Source of the DNA: Prevotella sp.
GTDB taxonomy: Bacteria; Bacteroidota; Bacteroidia; Bacteroidales; Bacteroidaceae
Length of the DNA: 64,000 nt
Reading direction: 5' to 3'
Assembly (NCBI GenBank): GCA_017443345.1
Contig: JAFSNR010000025.1
Location: forward strand, 27,127-91,126
Positions 51,249 through 58,997 of this stretch are shown piece after piece. Made by a program: the position numbers and the translations under genes. Position 1 is the stretch's first letter. Each line of letters begins with the position of its first letter. The notes under the pieces were generated by a model, which had not been told where the DNA came from, searched no databases, and saw nothing but the letters and a program-made list of their open reading frames with translations.

Positions 51249-52090
51249 TGGAGTTCAGGACGATTGTCGATATTGAGAAACCTGGTTTCGAGATAGGGCC
51301 ATGTGAGGAGATGCTTTTTGTAGGCTCCTGCTTTGCCACAGAAATCGGACGAAGGTTCCAGGAGGAGAAATTCCGTGCAACGGTGAATCCCTTTGGTGTG
51401 ATGTATAACCCTGCCTCCATCCTCCATACCATCGAGAAATTGTTTGCCAGCAAATCATCTGCAGACTGTAAACCGTCCACAGTCAACTATCAAACCGTCT
51501 TCCTGACCCTGGGCACAAACCATGTCTATCGTCTGAAGGAAACAGGCGAGATTGTCGATAATTGTCAGAAACGACCAGCTTCGCTCTTTACGGAAGAAGA
51601 ACTGACTGTCGATCAATGTGCCGACTATCTGCAGAAGGCTATCGAACTCCTCCGTGAGAAGAATCCTGATGTGCATATCGTCTTGACGGTCAGTCCTATC
51701 CGTTATCGTAAATACGGCTATCACGGTTCGCAACTCTCAAAAGCCACGTTGCTGCTCGCAGTGAATAAACTTTTCACTTCTCACTTTTCTCTTTTCACTT
51801 CTTACTTCCCTGCTTACGAAATCGTCAATGACGAACTGCGCGACTATCGTTTCTATCAGAATGATATGTTGCACCCATCTTCGCAGGCTGTTGAGTACAT
51901 CTGGCAACGCTTCTCGGAAGTCTATCTGAGTGATGAGGCCAAGAACTTCCTGAAGGAGTGGGCTCCCTTGAAAGCAGCCCTTGCTCATAAGCCCTTCGAT
52001 CCTGAATCAGAGGAATATCGGGCTTTTATGAATAAAACTATGTTAAAAGTTGCAGAATTGCAGAAAAAATATCCTATCTTTGCAGTATGA
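51248..52090 (+). CDS. GSCFA-domain protein
   Basis: The protein has 280 residues. FVGSCFATEIGRRF (about 26-39) is the defining GSCFA motif, like the Ser block of GDSL esterases. HPSSQAVEYIWQRF near residue 215 would carry the catalytic His. The family is a predicted lipase/esterase-like group of unknown substrate. Two heptamer arrays (51466, 51771) code for extra loops. An ATGA overlap joins it to murF-alr. Confidence 0.85.
   Translation: MEFRTIVDIEKPGFEIGPCEEMLFVGSCFATEIGRRFQEEKFRATVNPFGVMYNPASILHTIEKLFASKSSADCKPSTVNYQTVFLTLGTNHVYRLKETGEIVDNCQKRPASLFTEEELTVDQCADYLQKAIELLREKNPDVHIVLTVSPIRYRKYGYHGSQLSKATLLLAVNKLFTSHFSLFTSYFPAYEIVNDELRDYRFYQNDMLHPSSQAVEYIWQRFSEVYLSDEAKNFLKEWAPLKAALAHKPFDPESEEYRAFMNKTMLKVAELQKKYPIFAV
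51466..51493. repeat. heptamer array (CTGTAAA/CCGTCCA) inside the GSCFA gene
   Basis: CTGTAAA, CCGTCCA, CAGTCAA, CTATCAA in tandem. Confidence 0.75.
51771..51805. repeat. heptamer array (TTTTCAC type) inside the GSCFA gene
   Basis: TTTTCAC, TTCTCAC, TTTTCTC, TTTTCAC, TTCTTAC. The reverse complement shows the AGTGAAA/AGAGAAA units of the arrays at 29124 and 48781. Confidence 0.8.
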
Positions 52091-54558
52091 AATATTCGAT
52101 TGAGAAAGTGACGACGCTCATTGGCGCCCGTCGAATAGGAGAGGCCGATGCACAGATCGGTTGGCTGTTGACTGACAGCCGTTCTTTGTGTTTCCCTGAG
52201 GAGACGCTGTTCTTCGCCCTACGTACTGCCCGTAATGACGGACATCGTTATATTGCCGACCTCTATCGTCGTGGGGTGCGTAACTTTGTGGTGGAAGCCA
52301 AAGGCTATAAGGATTTCATGCCTGATGCCAACTTTCTGATCGTGCCTTCACCGTTAGCAGCCCTCCAGCGTCTGGCTGAGCGCCATCGCGATGAGTTCGA
52401 TGTGCCTATCATCGGTATCACTGGCTCCAATGGCAAGACGATGGTCAAGGAGTGGCTCTATCAGTTGCTGCTTCCTTCACAGAAGATAGTCCGTTCGCCC
52501 CGTAGTTATAACTCCCAGATAGGTGTTCCTCTTTCCGTATGGCTGCTGAACGAGCAGACTGAGATCGGTATCTTTGAGGCTGGTATCAGTCAGCCTGGCG
52601 AGATGTTTGCCTTGCGCGATATTATCCAACCCACCATCGGTGTGTTCACTTCCCTGGGTACAGCCCATCAGGAGAACTTCCGTTCGATGGAAGAGAAGTG
52701 TATGGAGAAACTCGAACTGATGCACGATACCGAGGCGATGGTCTATTGCTCTGATAACGATACCGTCAGCCGCTGTATCCGTCGATTGATGTACAAAGGT
52801 GAGAAGATCTCCTGGTCCCAGTGCGACGAACAAGCAGCCCTCTTTGTCAAGGAAATCAAGACCACGTCGCGCTTCACCCGTATCACCTATATCTGGCAGG
52901 GAGAGGAGAACTGCTTCGAGATGCCCTTCTTCGATGAGGCCAGTGTCGAGGACGTCATCACCTGTGCAGCCGTAGCCCTGTATATGGGACTCACTCCTGC
53001 CCAGTTGGCTGATCGTATGCCTCATCTGGAGCCCGTTGCCATGCGCCTTGAGGTGAAAGAAGGACAGCGTGGTTGTGTGCTGATCAATGACTCTTATAAC
53101 TCTGATGTCAACTCTCTCGACATCGCCCTCGACTTCATGCAGCGACGCAGTCAAAACAACTCTCAACTTAAGAAGACCCTGATTCTCAGCGATATCTTCC
53201 AGACTGGTACATCGCCTGATGCCCTGTATGCTCAAGTGTCTGAGCTGGTTGTGAAACGTGGCGTCGATAAGTTTATTGGTATTGGTCCTGAACTGACGGC
53301 CCAGGCAGATAAGATTCAGATTGCTGACAAACAGTTCTTTGTCGACGTCCCCCATTTCCTCTCCAGTGAGGCTTTTGCAACCTTGCGCGATGAACTCATC
53401 CTGTTGAAGGGAGCCCGTTCGTTTGGTTTCGACCAGATTACGGAACAGTTGGAGCAGAAGGTTCACGAGACCATCCTTGAGGTGAATCTCAACGCCGTTG
53501 TGGAGAATCTTAACTACTATCGCTCGTTCCTGAAGCCCGAGACGAAGATGGTGTGCATGATCAAGGCCGATGCCTATGGTGCAGGCGCCATTGAGATTGC
53601 CAAGACGCTGCAGGACCAACGTGTCGATTATCTCGCAGTGGCTGTGGCTGATGAGGGTGTGACGCTCCGTAAGGCTGGCATTACCGCCAACATCATGATT
53701 ATGAATCCTGAGATGACGGCTTTCAAGACGATGTTCGACTACGATCTGGAGCCTGAGGTCTACTCCTTCCGATTGATGGACGCACTGATTAAGGCAGCTC
53801 GCAAAGAGGGTATCACAGGCTGGCCTGTACATATTAAGTTCGACACGGGTATGCACCGTCTCGGTTTCGATCCCGTTGAGGACATCGACGAACTCGTCGA
53901 CCGTCTGAAGCATCAGCAGGCTATTATCCCACGTTCCGTATTCAGCCATTTCGTGGGCTCCGACAGCGATGGCTTCGACGAATTCTCAGCCCGTCAGTTC
54001 GCTCTCTTTGAGGAGGGTAGTGATAAGCTCCAGTCGGCCTTCAGCCATCATATCCTGCGCCACATGGACAACTCTGCAGGCATCGAGCACTTCCCTGAGC
54101 GACAGATGGATATGTGTCGTCTTGGCATTGGCCTTTATGGTGTCGACCCCAGAGACAATCGCATCCTCCATACAGTCTCCACGCTGAAGACCACCATCCT
54201 CCAGTTGCGCCATGTGCCCAAGGGGGAGACGGTAGGCTACAGCCGAAAAGGCAAGATCGAGCGCAACTCCGTGATTGCCGCTATACCTATTGGTTATGCC
54301 GACGGACTGAACCGTCATCTGGGTAATCGTCATGGCTACTGCCTTGTCAATGGGCAGAAAGCTGAATATGTGGGTAATATCTGTATGGATGTGGCGATGA
54401 TCGATGTCACAGATATCCCTTGCAAGGAGGGCGATCAGGTGGAGATCTTTGGTGAACATCTGCCCGTCACCCAACTCAGCGACGAGCTCGACACCATCCC
54501 CTACGAGGTGCTCACGGGCGTCTCTAATCGCGTCAAGCGCGTTTTTTTTCAGGATTGA
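52087..54558 (+). CDS. MurF-alanine racemase fusion
   Basis: The protein has 823 residues with two enzymes. Residues 1-455 are MurF, which adds D-Ala-D-Ala to UDP-MurNAc-tripeptide: ITGSNGKTMVKEWLYQLL is the ATP loop and LINDSYNSDVNSL the later motif. Residues 465-823 are alanine racemase: CMIKADAYGAGAIEIAK carries the PLP Lys, and GNICMDVAMIDVTDIP the C-terminal motif. Making D-Ala and using it in one polypeptide is known for Bacteroidota. It overlaps the GSCFA gene by 4 nt. Confidence 0.95.
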   Translation: MKYSIEKVTTLIGARRIGEADAQIGWLLTDSRSLCFPEETLFFALRTARNDGHRYIADLYRRGVRNFVVEAKGYKDFMPDANFLIVPSPLAALQRLAERHRDEFDVPIIGITGSNGKTMVKEWLYQLLLPSQKIVRSPRSYNSQIGVPLSVWLLNEQTEIGIFEAGISQPGEMFALRDIIQPTIGVFTSLGTAHQENFRSMEEKCMEKLELMHDTEAMVYCSDNDTVSRCIRRLMYKGEKISWSQCDEQAALFVKEIKTTSRFTRITYIWQGEENCFEMPFFDEASVEDVITCAAVALYMGLTPAQLADRMPHLEPVAMRLEVKEGQRGCVLINDSYNSDVNSLDIALDFMQRRSQNNSQLKKTLILSDIFQTGTSPDALYAQVSELVVKRGVDKFIGIGPELTAQADKIQIADKQFFVDVPHFLSSEAFATLRDELILLKGARSFGFDQITEQLEQKVHETILEVNLNAVVENLNYYRSFLKPETKMVCMIKADAYGAGAIEIAKTLQDQRVDYLAVAVADEGVTLRKAGITANIMIMNPEMTAFKTMFDYDLEPEVYSFRLMDALIKAARKEGITGWPVHIKFDTGMHRLGFDPVEDIDELVDRLKHQQAIIPRSVFSHFVGSDSDGFDEFSARQFALFEEGSDKLQSAFSHHILRHMDNSAGIEHFPERQMDMCRLGIGLYGVDPRDNRILHTVSTLKTTILQLRHVPKGETVGYSRKGKIERNSVIAAIPIGYADGLNRHLGNRHGYCLVNGQKAEYVGNICMDVAMIDVTDIPCKEGDQVEIFGEHLPVTQLSDELDTIPYEVLTGVSNRVKRVFFQD

Positions 54559-54582
54559 TCAATCAATAAGCTTTCCAACGAT

Positions 54583-56427
54583 ATGAACAAAGACTTGCTT
54601 CTTGTACTTCTGACGCTTCTTCTGCTGACCACAGGTGCCCCGCGTGTCTGTGCCGAAGAGAAACTGCCACCCAAGCTGCAGCGATTGGCCGACGAGGCCT
54701 ATCGAGATTACAGCTCACGTGCTACCGACGAGTTCTTCGACGCCGTGAACAGGTTGAAGGATGCCACTGAGTATTCTGAGTATCAGGAAACTTACTATCG
54801 CGCCTGCAGCTACGAGGCCATCTACATGTTTGAGTACGTCGATCGTCAGAAGGGCGTCGCGATGTCACATGCCATCTACCATCATGCCAAGGATAATGAC
54901 AGTAACATTGGCATGTACTTCGCCACCTTCACACTTGGCACCATCCGCGAACAGTCGGGTAATAAGGGACTTGCCGAGAAGAGTTTCAATGAGGCGCTGA
55001 ATTTGAAGAAAAAGTATCTGCCCAACGAGAGTACGGCGCCCTGCTACCTAGGACTTTGCGAGGTGGCGCTCCAGAGAAAGGATTACGAAGAGGTGCAGGA
55101 ATATGCCCGTAAGGCCCTCGACGAGCCCGGTATCATTCCGATGAATAAGATTACGGCCTGGAGTTATAAATGTCTGGCGCGCTATAACCAGGGCGACAGT
55201 CTAGGGTTTGAGGAAGCCTACAAGGAGCGGGCTATGCTGATAGCCGAGTACGGTGGGCAGGGCGGTCTCTTCGGTGAGCTGATCAACGTCTACCAGGCCA
55301 AGAACCGTAAGCAGTGGCAGTTGGCTCTGCAGCGCACAGAGAAGCTGATACACCAGCAGAATAAATGTGCGCAGAAAGCCTCGATCTACGAACACATGGG
55401 CGACCTGCAGCAGGCCCTCTTCTGGCAGAAGAAGACCCGCGAAGTGATCGATTCCATCCAGTCGTCTGAAGCACGTCTGCAGATGAACGAGTTCGACGCC
55501 GAGCTCTCCCTGACCTATGCGGAGAACGATGCCCAGGAACAGATGCTGGCCAAGGAGCGCACGATGCTCATCGCAGGCGCCGTTATTGCAGCAGTCATTA
55601 TCGCCTTCCTCTCCATCATCGCCATTCGCCGCAAGAAGACCATGAGCCAGTTGCAGGCAGTCCACAGCAAGTTGCAAGCGGCCTACAACCAGTTGGAGGA
55701 GACGACAGCGGCCAAGGAGCGCATCGAGAGCGAGCTGCGCATTGCCCGCGAGATACAGAAGCGCATGCTGCCCCATGTCTTCCCCAAGCGCAGGGATGTC
55801 GATATCTATGCAATGATGACCCCCGCCAAGGAGGTTGGCGGCGACCTCTATGGCTATGCTCTGGTCGACGACCTGCTGTACTTCTGCGTGGGCGATGTTA
55901 GCGGCAAGGGCGTTCCTGCGGCCCTCTATATGGCCGAGGTGACCCGCATGTTCCGCACGCTAGTCGACGGCCGGCTGTTGCCTGATAAGATTGCCGAGCG
56001 CCTGAATAATGCGCTTGTCGAGGATAACGATCAGGGCATGTTTGTCACAATGTTCATCGGGCTCATCAACCTGAAGACCGGCCGCATGGAGTACTGCAAT
56101 GCCGGCCACAACCCGCCCCTGCTCGACGGTGAGTACATGAAGATGGAGTCGAATGCCCCTATCGGCCTGTGGTCTGAGGTGGAGTATGCAGGCGAGGAGG
56201 TGGGCGACATGCACGGGAAGACGCTCTTCGTATATACCGACGGCATCAACGAGGCCGAGAACATCCACAAGGAGCAGTTCGGCAATGCCCGCCTGCGGGA
56301 GCTGCTGCAGCGTGACTGGGGCGATGCGCGCCAGACCTCGGAGAGCATCCACAAGGCCGTGGAGGACTTTGTCGGTGATGCCGAGCCGAGTGACGACCTC
56401 ACGAAGATGTGTATCATCATGAAGTGA
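54583..56427 (+). CDS. membrane SpoIIE/PP2C-type phosphatase with exported TPR domain
   Basis: The protein has 614 residues: a signal peptide (ending RVCAEE), TPR-like helices (about 60-300), one membrane span (about 326-346, MLIAGAVIAAVIIAFLSIIAI), a coiled coil (about 350-395) and a cytoplasmic SpoIIE phosphatase (RIAREIQKRMLPHVFP; GGDLYGYALVDD; GDVSGKGVPAALYMA; CNAGHNPPLL; DDLTKM at the end). It likely dephosphorylates an anti-sigma antagonist or similar protein in response to a periplasmic signal; no RsbV/RsbW-like partner is in the window. It starts 24 nt after murF-alr. Confidence 0.88.
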   Translation: MNKDLLLVLLTLLLLTTGAPRVCAEEKLPPKLQRLADEAYRDYSSRATDEFFDAVNRLKDATEYSEYQETYYRACSYEAIYMFEYVDRQKGVAMSHAIYHHAKDNDSNIGMYFATFTLGTIREQSGNKGLAEKSFNEALNLKKKYLPNESTAPCYLGLCEVALQRKDYEEVQEYARKALDEPGIIPMNKITAWSYKCLARYNQGDSLGFEEAYKERAMLIAEYGGQGGLFGELINVYQAKNRKQWQLALQRTEKLIHQQNKCAQKASIYEHMGDLQQALFWQKKTREVIDSIQSSEARLQMNEFDAELSLTYAENDAQEQMLAKERTMLIAGAVIAAVIIAFLSIIAIRRKKTMSQLQAVHSKLQAAYNQLEETTAAKERIESELRIAREIQKRMLPHVFPKRRDVDIYAMMTPAKEVGGDLYGYALVDDLLYFCVGDVSGKGVPAALYMAEVTRMFRTLVDGRLLPDKIAERLNNALVEDNDQGMFVTMFIGLINLKTGRMEYCNAGHNPPLLDGEYMKMESNAPIGLWSEVEYAGEEVGDMHGKTLFVYTDGINEAENIHKEQFGNARLRELLQRDWGDARQTSESIHKAVEDFVGDAEPSDDLTKMCIIMK

Positions 56428-56500
56428 TTGCCTCGCAACGGGACGCTCCCCGAAGTGAAGGACGAATAAGACCTTTGCAAACGATAACGTAAAAAAAGAG

Positions 56501-56531
56501 AGCGAAATGCAATGCGTTTCGCTTTTTTTTT
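56501..56531 (+). terminator. terminator after the phosphatase gene
   Basis: The stem AGCGAAATGC / GCGTTTCGCT (10 bp, one G-U pair) with loop AAT is followed by a run of T. Confidence 0.75.
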
Positions 56532-56532
56532 G

Positions 56533-56540
56533 TACCTTTG
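56533..56540 (+). promoter_or_regulatory. -7 box for the uronate transport operon
   Basis: TACCTTTG immediately after the terminator T-run; no clean -33 TTTG. Confidence 0.55.
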
Positions 56541-56582
56541 CAAACAAATTCAGCTAAAACAAAAAACTAAGATATAGAACAA

Positions 56583-57953
56583 ATGGAACAAGTATTCAGT
56601 TACATTATCAGTCTGGGTGCATCAGTGATGATGCCTATCCTGTTTACTATCATCGGCCTGTGCATCGGTATGAAGTTCGGAAAGTCGCTCAAATCGGGAC
56701 TCTATGTGGGTGTCGGTTTCGTGGGACTTGGCATCGTGACAGCCCTGCTGACCAACAACTTCGGCAGTCCGCTGAGTGAGATCTCTCGCCTCTACAACCT
56801 GCAGCTTGGCGTGTTCGACATGGGCTGGCCCGCTGCCGCAGCTGTGGCCTATAATACAGCTGTGGGTGCACTGATCATCCCCATCTGTCTGGGCGTGAAT
56901 TTCCTCATGCTTATTACAAAATGTACGCGTACGGTCAACATCGACTTGTGGAACTACTGGCATTTTGCCTTCATCGGTGCTGTGGCCTATTTCGTGATGG
57001 ACCAGAGTCTGGCATGGGGCTACTTCGCTGCCATCGTCTGCTACATCATCACCTTGGTGATGGCTGACCTGACAGCCTCGAAGTTCCAGGGCTACTACGA
57101 CGATATGGACGGTATCTCCATTCCGCAGCCCTTCTGCCAGAGCTTTACGGCGTTTGCCATCGCTATCAACTGGCTGCTCGACAAGATTCCCGGCTTCTCT
57201 AAGCTCGACATCGATGCTGAGGGACTGAAGCGTAAGTTCGGTGTGCTGGGTGAGCCCATCGTGCTGGGTGTCATCGTAGGTGCCCTGATTGGTGCTGTAG
57301 CCCAGCTCGACATCAAGAAGGTGCTCTTCCTGGGTGTGACCATGGGTGCTGTGATGGAGCTGATTCCTCGTATCACGAAGCTGTTCATCGACGGTCTGAA
57401 GCCGATTGCTGAAAAGACGCAGGAGGTAGTTCAGAAGAAGTGGGCAGGCAAGAAGGTGTATATCGGCATGTCGCCAGCCTTGGTGATTGGTCATCCTACG
57501 ACACTCGTCGCTTCGCTCATCCTGATTCCGTTGGCACTGCTGATGGCTGTGGCTCTGCCTGGCAATGAGTTCCTGCCGCTGGCATCGCTCGCTGGTATGT
57601 TCTATGTGTTCGTTATGGTGCTGCCTTATACGAAGGGTAATGTGGTGAAGACCTTGATTGTGGGTATCGTCACTGTGGGAATCGGTCTGTGGTTTGTGAC
57701 TGACATGGCGCCTGCGTTCACACAGGCTGCCCAGACGGTGTATGCCCAGACTCAGGACCCTGCCGCCAAGATTCCTGAGGGATTCCAGGCTGGAGCCATC
57801 GACTTCGCATCGAGCCTCTTCGGATGGGTTATCTACAAGTGCGTCAACAATCTGGCCTATGTAGGTGCTGGCATCCTGACCCTCATCACCATCTGTATGA
57901 TGTTCTGGAACCGCAAGCTCATCGTGGCTGACGAAGCGAAGGTAAAAGAGTAA
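56583..57953 (+). CDS. galactitol-type PTS EIIC-like transporter, without PTS partners
   Basis: The protein has 456 residues with about 10-12 spans. IISLGASVMMPILFTIIGLCIGMKFGKSL, FDMGWPAAAAVAYNT and GLYVGVGFVGLGIVTALL match the galactitol (GatC) EIIC family. No EIIA, EIIB, HPr or EI gene is present in the window. It is followed by KduI and a hexuronate carrier, so it probably moves a uronate-derived sugar, perhaps without phosphorylation. The C-terminal residues KVKE and the stop come from a short tandem array. Confidence 0.82.
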   Translation: MEQVFSYIISLGASVMMPILFTIIGLCIGMKFGKSLKSGLYVGVGFVGLGIVTALLTNNFGSPLSEISRLYNLQLGVFDMGWPAAAAVAYNTAVGALIIPICLGVNFLMLITKCTRTVNIDLWNYWHFAFIGAVAYFVMDQSLAWGYFAAIVCYIITLVMADLTASKFQGYYDDMDGISIPQPFCQSFTAFAIAINWLLDKIPGFSKLDIDAEGLKRKFGVLGEPIVLGVIVGALIGAVAQLDIKKVLFLGVTMGAVMELIPRITKLFIDGLKPIAEKTQEVVQKKWAGKKVYIGMSPALVIGHPTTLVASLILIPLALLMAVALPGNEFLPLASLAGMFYVFVMVLPYTKGNVVKTLIVGIVTVGIGLWFVTDMAPAFTQAAQTVYAQTQDPAAKIPEGFQAGAIDFASSLFGWVIYKCVNNLAYVGAGILTLITICMMFWNRKLIVADEAKVKE

Positions 57954-57973
57954 AAAGGTAAAAGAGTAAAAAA
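57941..57973. repeat. short tandem array (GGTAAAA GAGTAAAAA, twice)
   Basis: GGTAAAA, GAGTAAAAA, GGTAAAA, GAGTAAAAA. It supplies the end of the EIIC-like gene and most of the gap to kduI. Confidence 0.7.
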
Positions 57974-57990
57974 ATGAAATAACAACAATT

Positions 57991-58995
57991 ATGAAGAAAA
58001 CAGTTCTGACTATTGCAGGGGCTATAGCCCTCTCGCTGACTGTTGCCAATGCACAGGAAGCCGACAGGTTTGTAGGCGCGCAGCATGTGAAATTCCAGAC
58101 CGCCTGCCATCCTGAAGATGTAAAACATTACGACACGAAGCTGCTCCGTGAGCGCTTTGTCATGGAGAAGGTGATGTCGCCCGACTCTATCCTGCTCACT
58201 TACTCTCATTACGACCGTTTCATCTTCGGTGGAGCGATGCCAGTCAACACGACCCTGAAGCTGGAGAACTTCTGGGAACTGGGACTCGATGTCGACAAGA
58301 CCATCAAGGAGAAGTATTTCATGTATAATCGTGAGCTTGGCGTGGTGAACTGTGGTGCTGGCGACGGTGTGGTAATCGTCGACGGTAAGGAGTACGCCCT
58401 GTCTCCCAAGGAGGCCCTCTACATCGGACGTGGTCATATCGGTAAGGATCAGGACGTGAACAAGTCCGTTCAGTTCCGCTCGAAGGATCCCAAGAATCCT
58501 GCCAAGTTCTACCTCAACAGTGCAACCGCTCATCAGCACTACAAGACCCAGTGGATCACCCTCGATGGTCGTAAGGGCTCGCTGAAGGCTGCCGTATGGG
58601 GACCCGTGGGAACCGTTGAGGAAGCCAACAACCGCACGGTCTATAAGCTCATCGTGAACGATGTGCTCGAGGAAGGCCCCTGCCAGCTGCAGCTCGGACT
58701 GACACAGCTGAATCCAGGTGCTGTATGGAACACGATGCCTCCTCACACCCATGGACGTCGCATTGAGGCTTATTACTATTTCAATCTGCCCGAGGGCCAG
58801 ACCATCTCTCACGTGATGGGTCAGCCTCAGGAGAGCCGCAACGTATGGCTGCACAACGAGCAGGCCATTATGTCGCCTGAGTGGTCGATGCACGCTGCTG
58901 CTGGTACTTACTACTATACCTTCATCTGGGGTATGGCTGGTGAGAATCTTTACTACAACGACAAAGATAATATTCCCGTAATAGATATACGATAA
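57991..58995 (+). CDS. kduI: 5-dehydro-4-deoxy-D-glucuronate isomerase with signal peptide
   Basis: The protein has 334 residues against about 278 for E. coli Kdu[17 protein letters not shown] and [26 protein letters not shown] carry the zinc His and Glu residues, and the two cupin halves are complete. The extra N-terminus is a textbook signal peptide ([22 protein letters not shown]). KduI normally works in the cytoplasm on unsaturated uronate from pectin, alginate or glycosaminoglycans; here the sequence suggests a periplasmic enzyme whose product is then imported by the next gene. Confidence 0.92.
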   Translation: MKKTVLTIAGAIALSLTVANAQEADRFVGAQHVKFQTACHPEDVKHYDTKLLRERFVMEKVMSPDSILLTYSHYDRFIFGGAMPVNTTLKLENFWELGLDVDKTIKEKYFMYNRELGVVNCGAGDGVVIVDGKEYALSPKEALYIGRGHIGKDQDVNKSVQFRSKDPKNPAKFYLNSATAHQHYKTQWITLDGRKGSLKAAVWGPVGTVEEANNRTVYKLIVNDVLEEGPCQLQLGLTQLNPGAVWNTMPPHTHGRRIEAYYYFNLPEGQTISHVMGQPQESRNVWLHNEQAIMSPEWSMHAAAGTYYYTFIWGMAGENLYYNDKDNIPVIDIR

Positions 58996-58997
58996 CT

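Noticed and set aside
52477-53949. 490-codon open frame on the minus strand
   Set aside because: It lies opposite the murF-alr fusion, whose motifs are complete. The antisense frame is open only through codon bias and has no family features.
2792-57973. Heptamer arrays as possible CRISPR repeats
   Set aside because: Units are 7-8 bp with no spacers, and no cas gene is present.
56622-58049. 475-codon open frame on the minus strand
   Set aside because: It lies opposite the EIIC-like gene and the start of kduI; its peptide is His/Gln/Arg-rich as expected from an antisense reading of a membrane protein.
57919-58893. 324-codon open frame on the minus strand
   Set aside because: It is antisense to kduI, which has all zinc ligands and a signal peptide.
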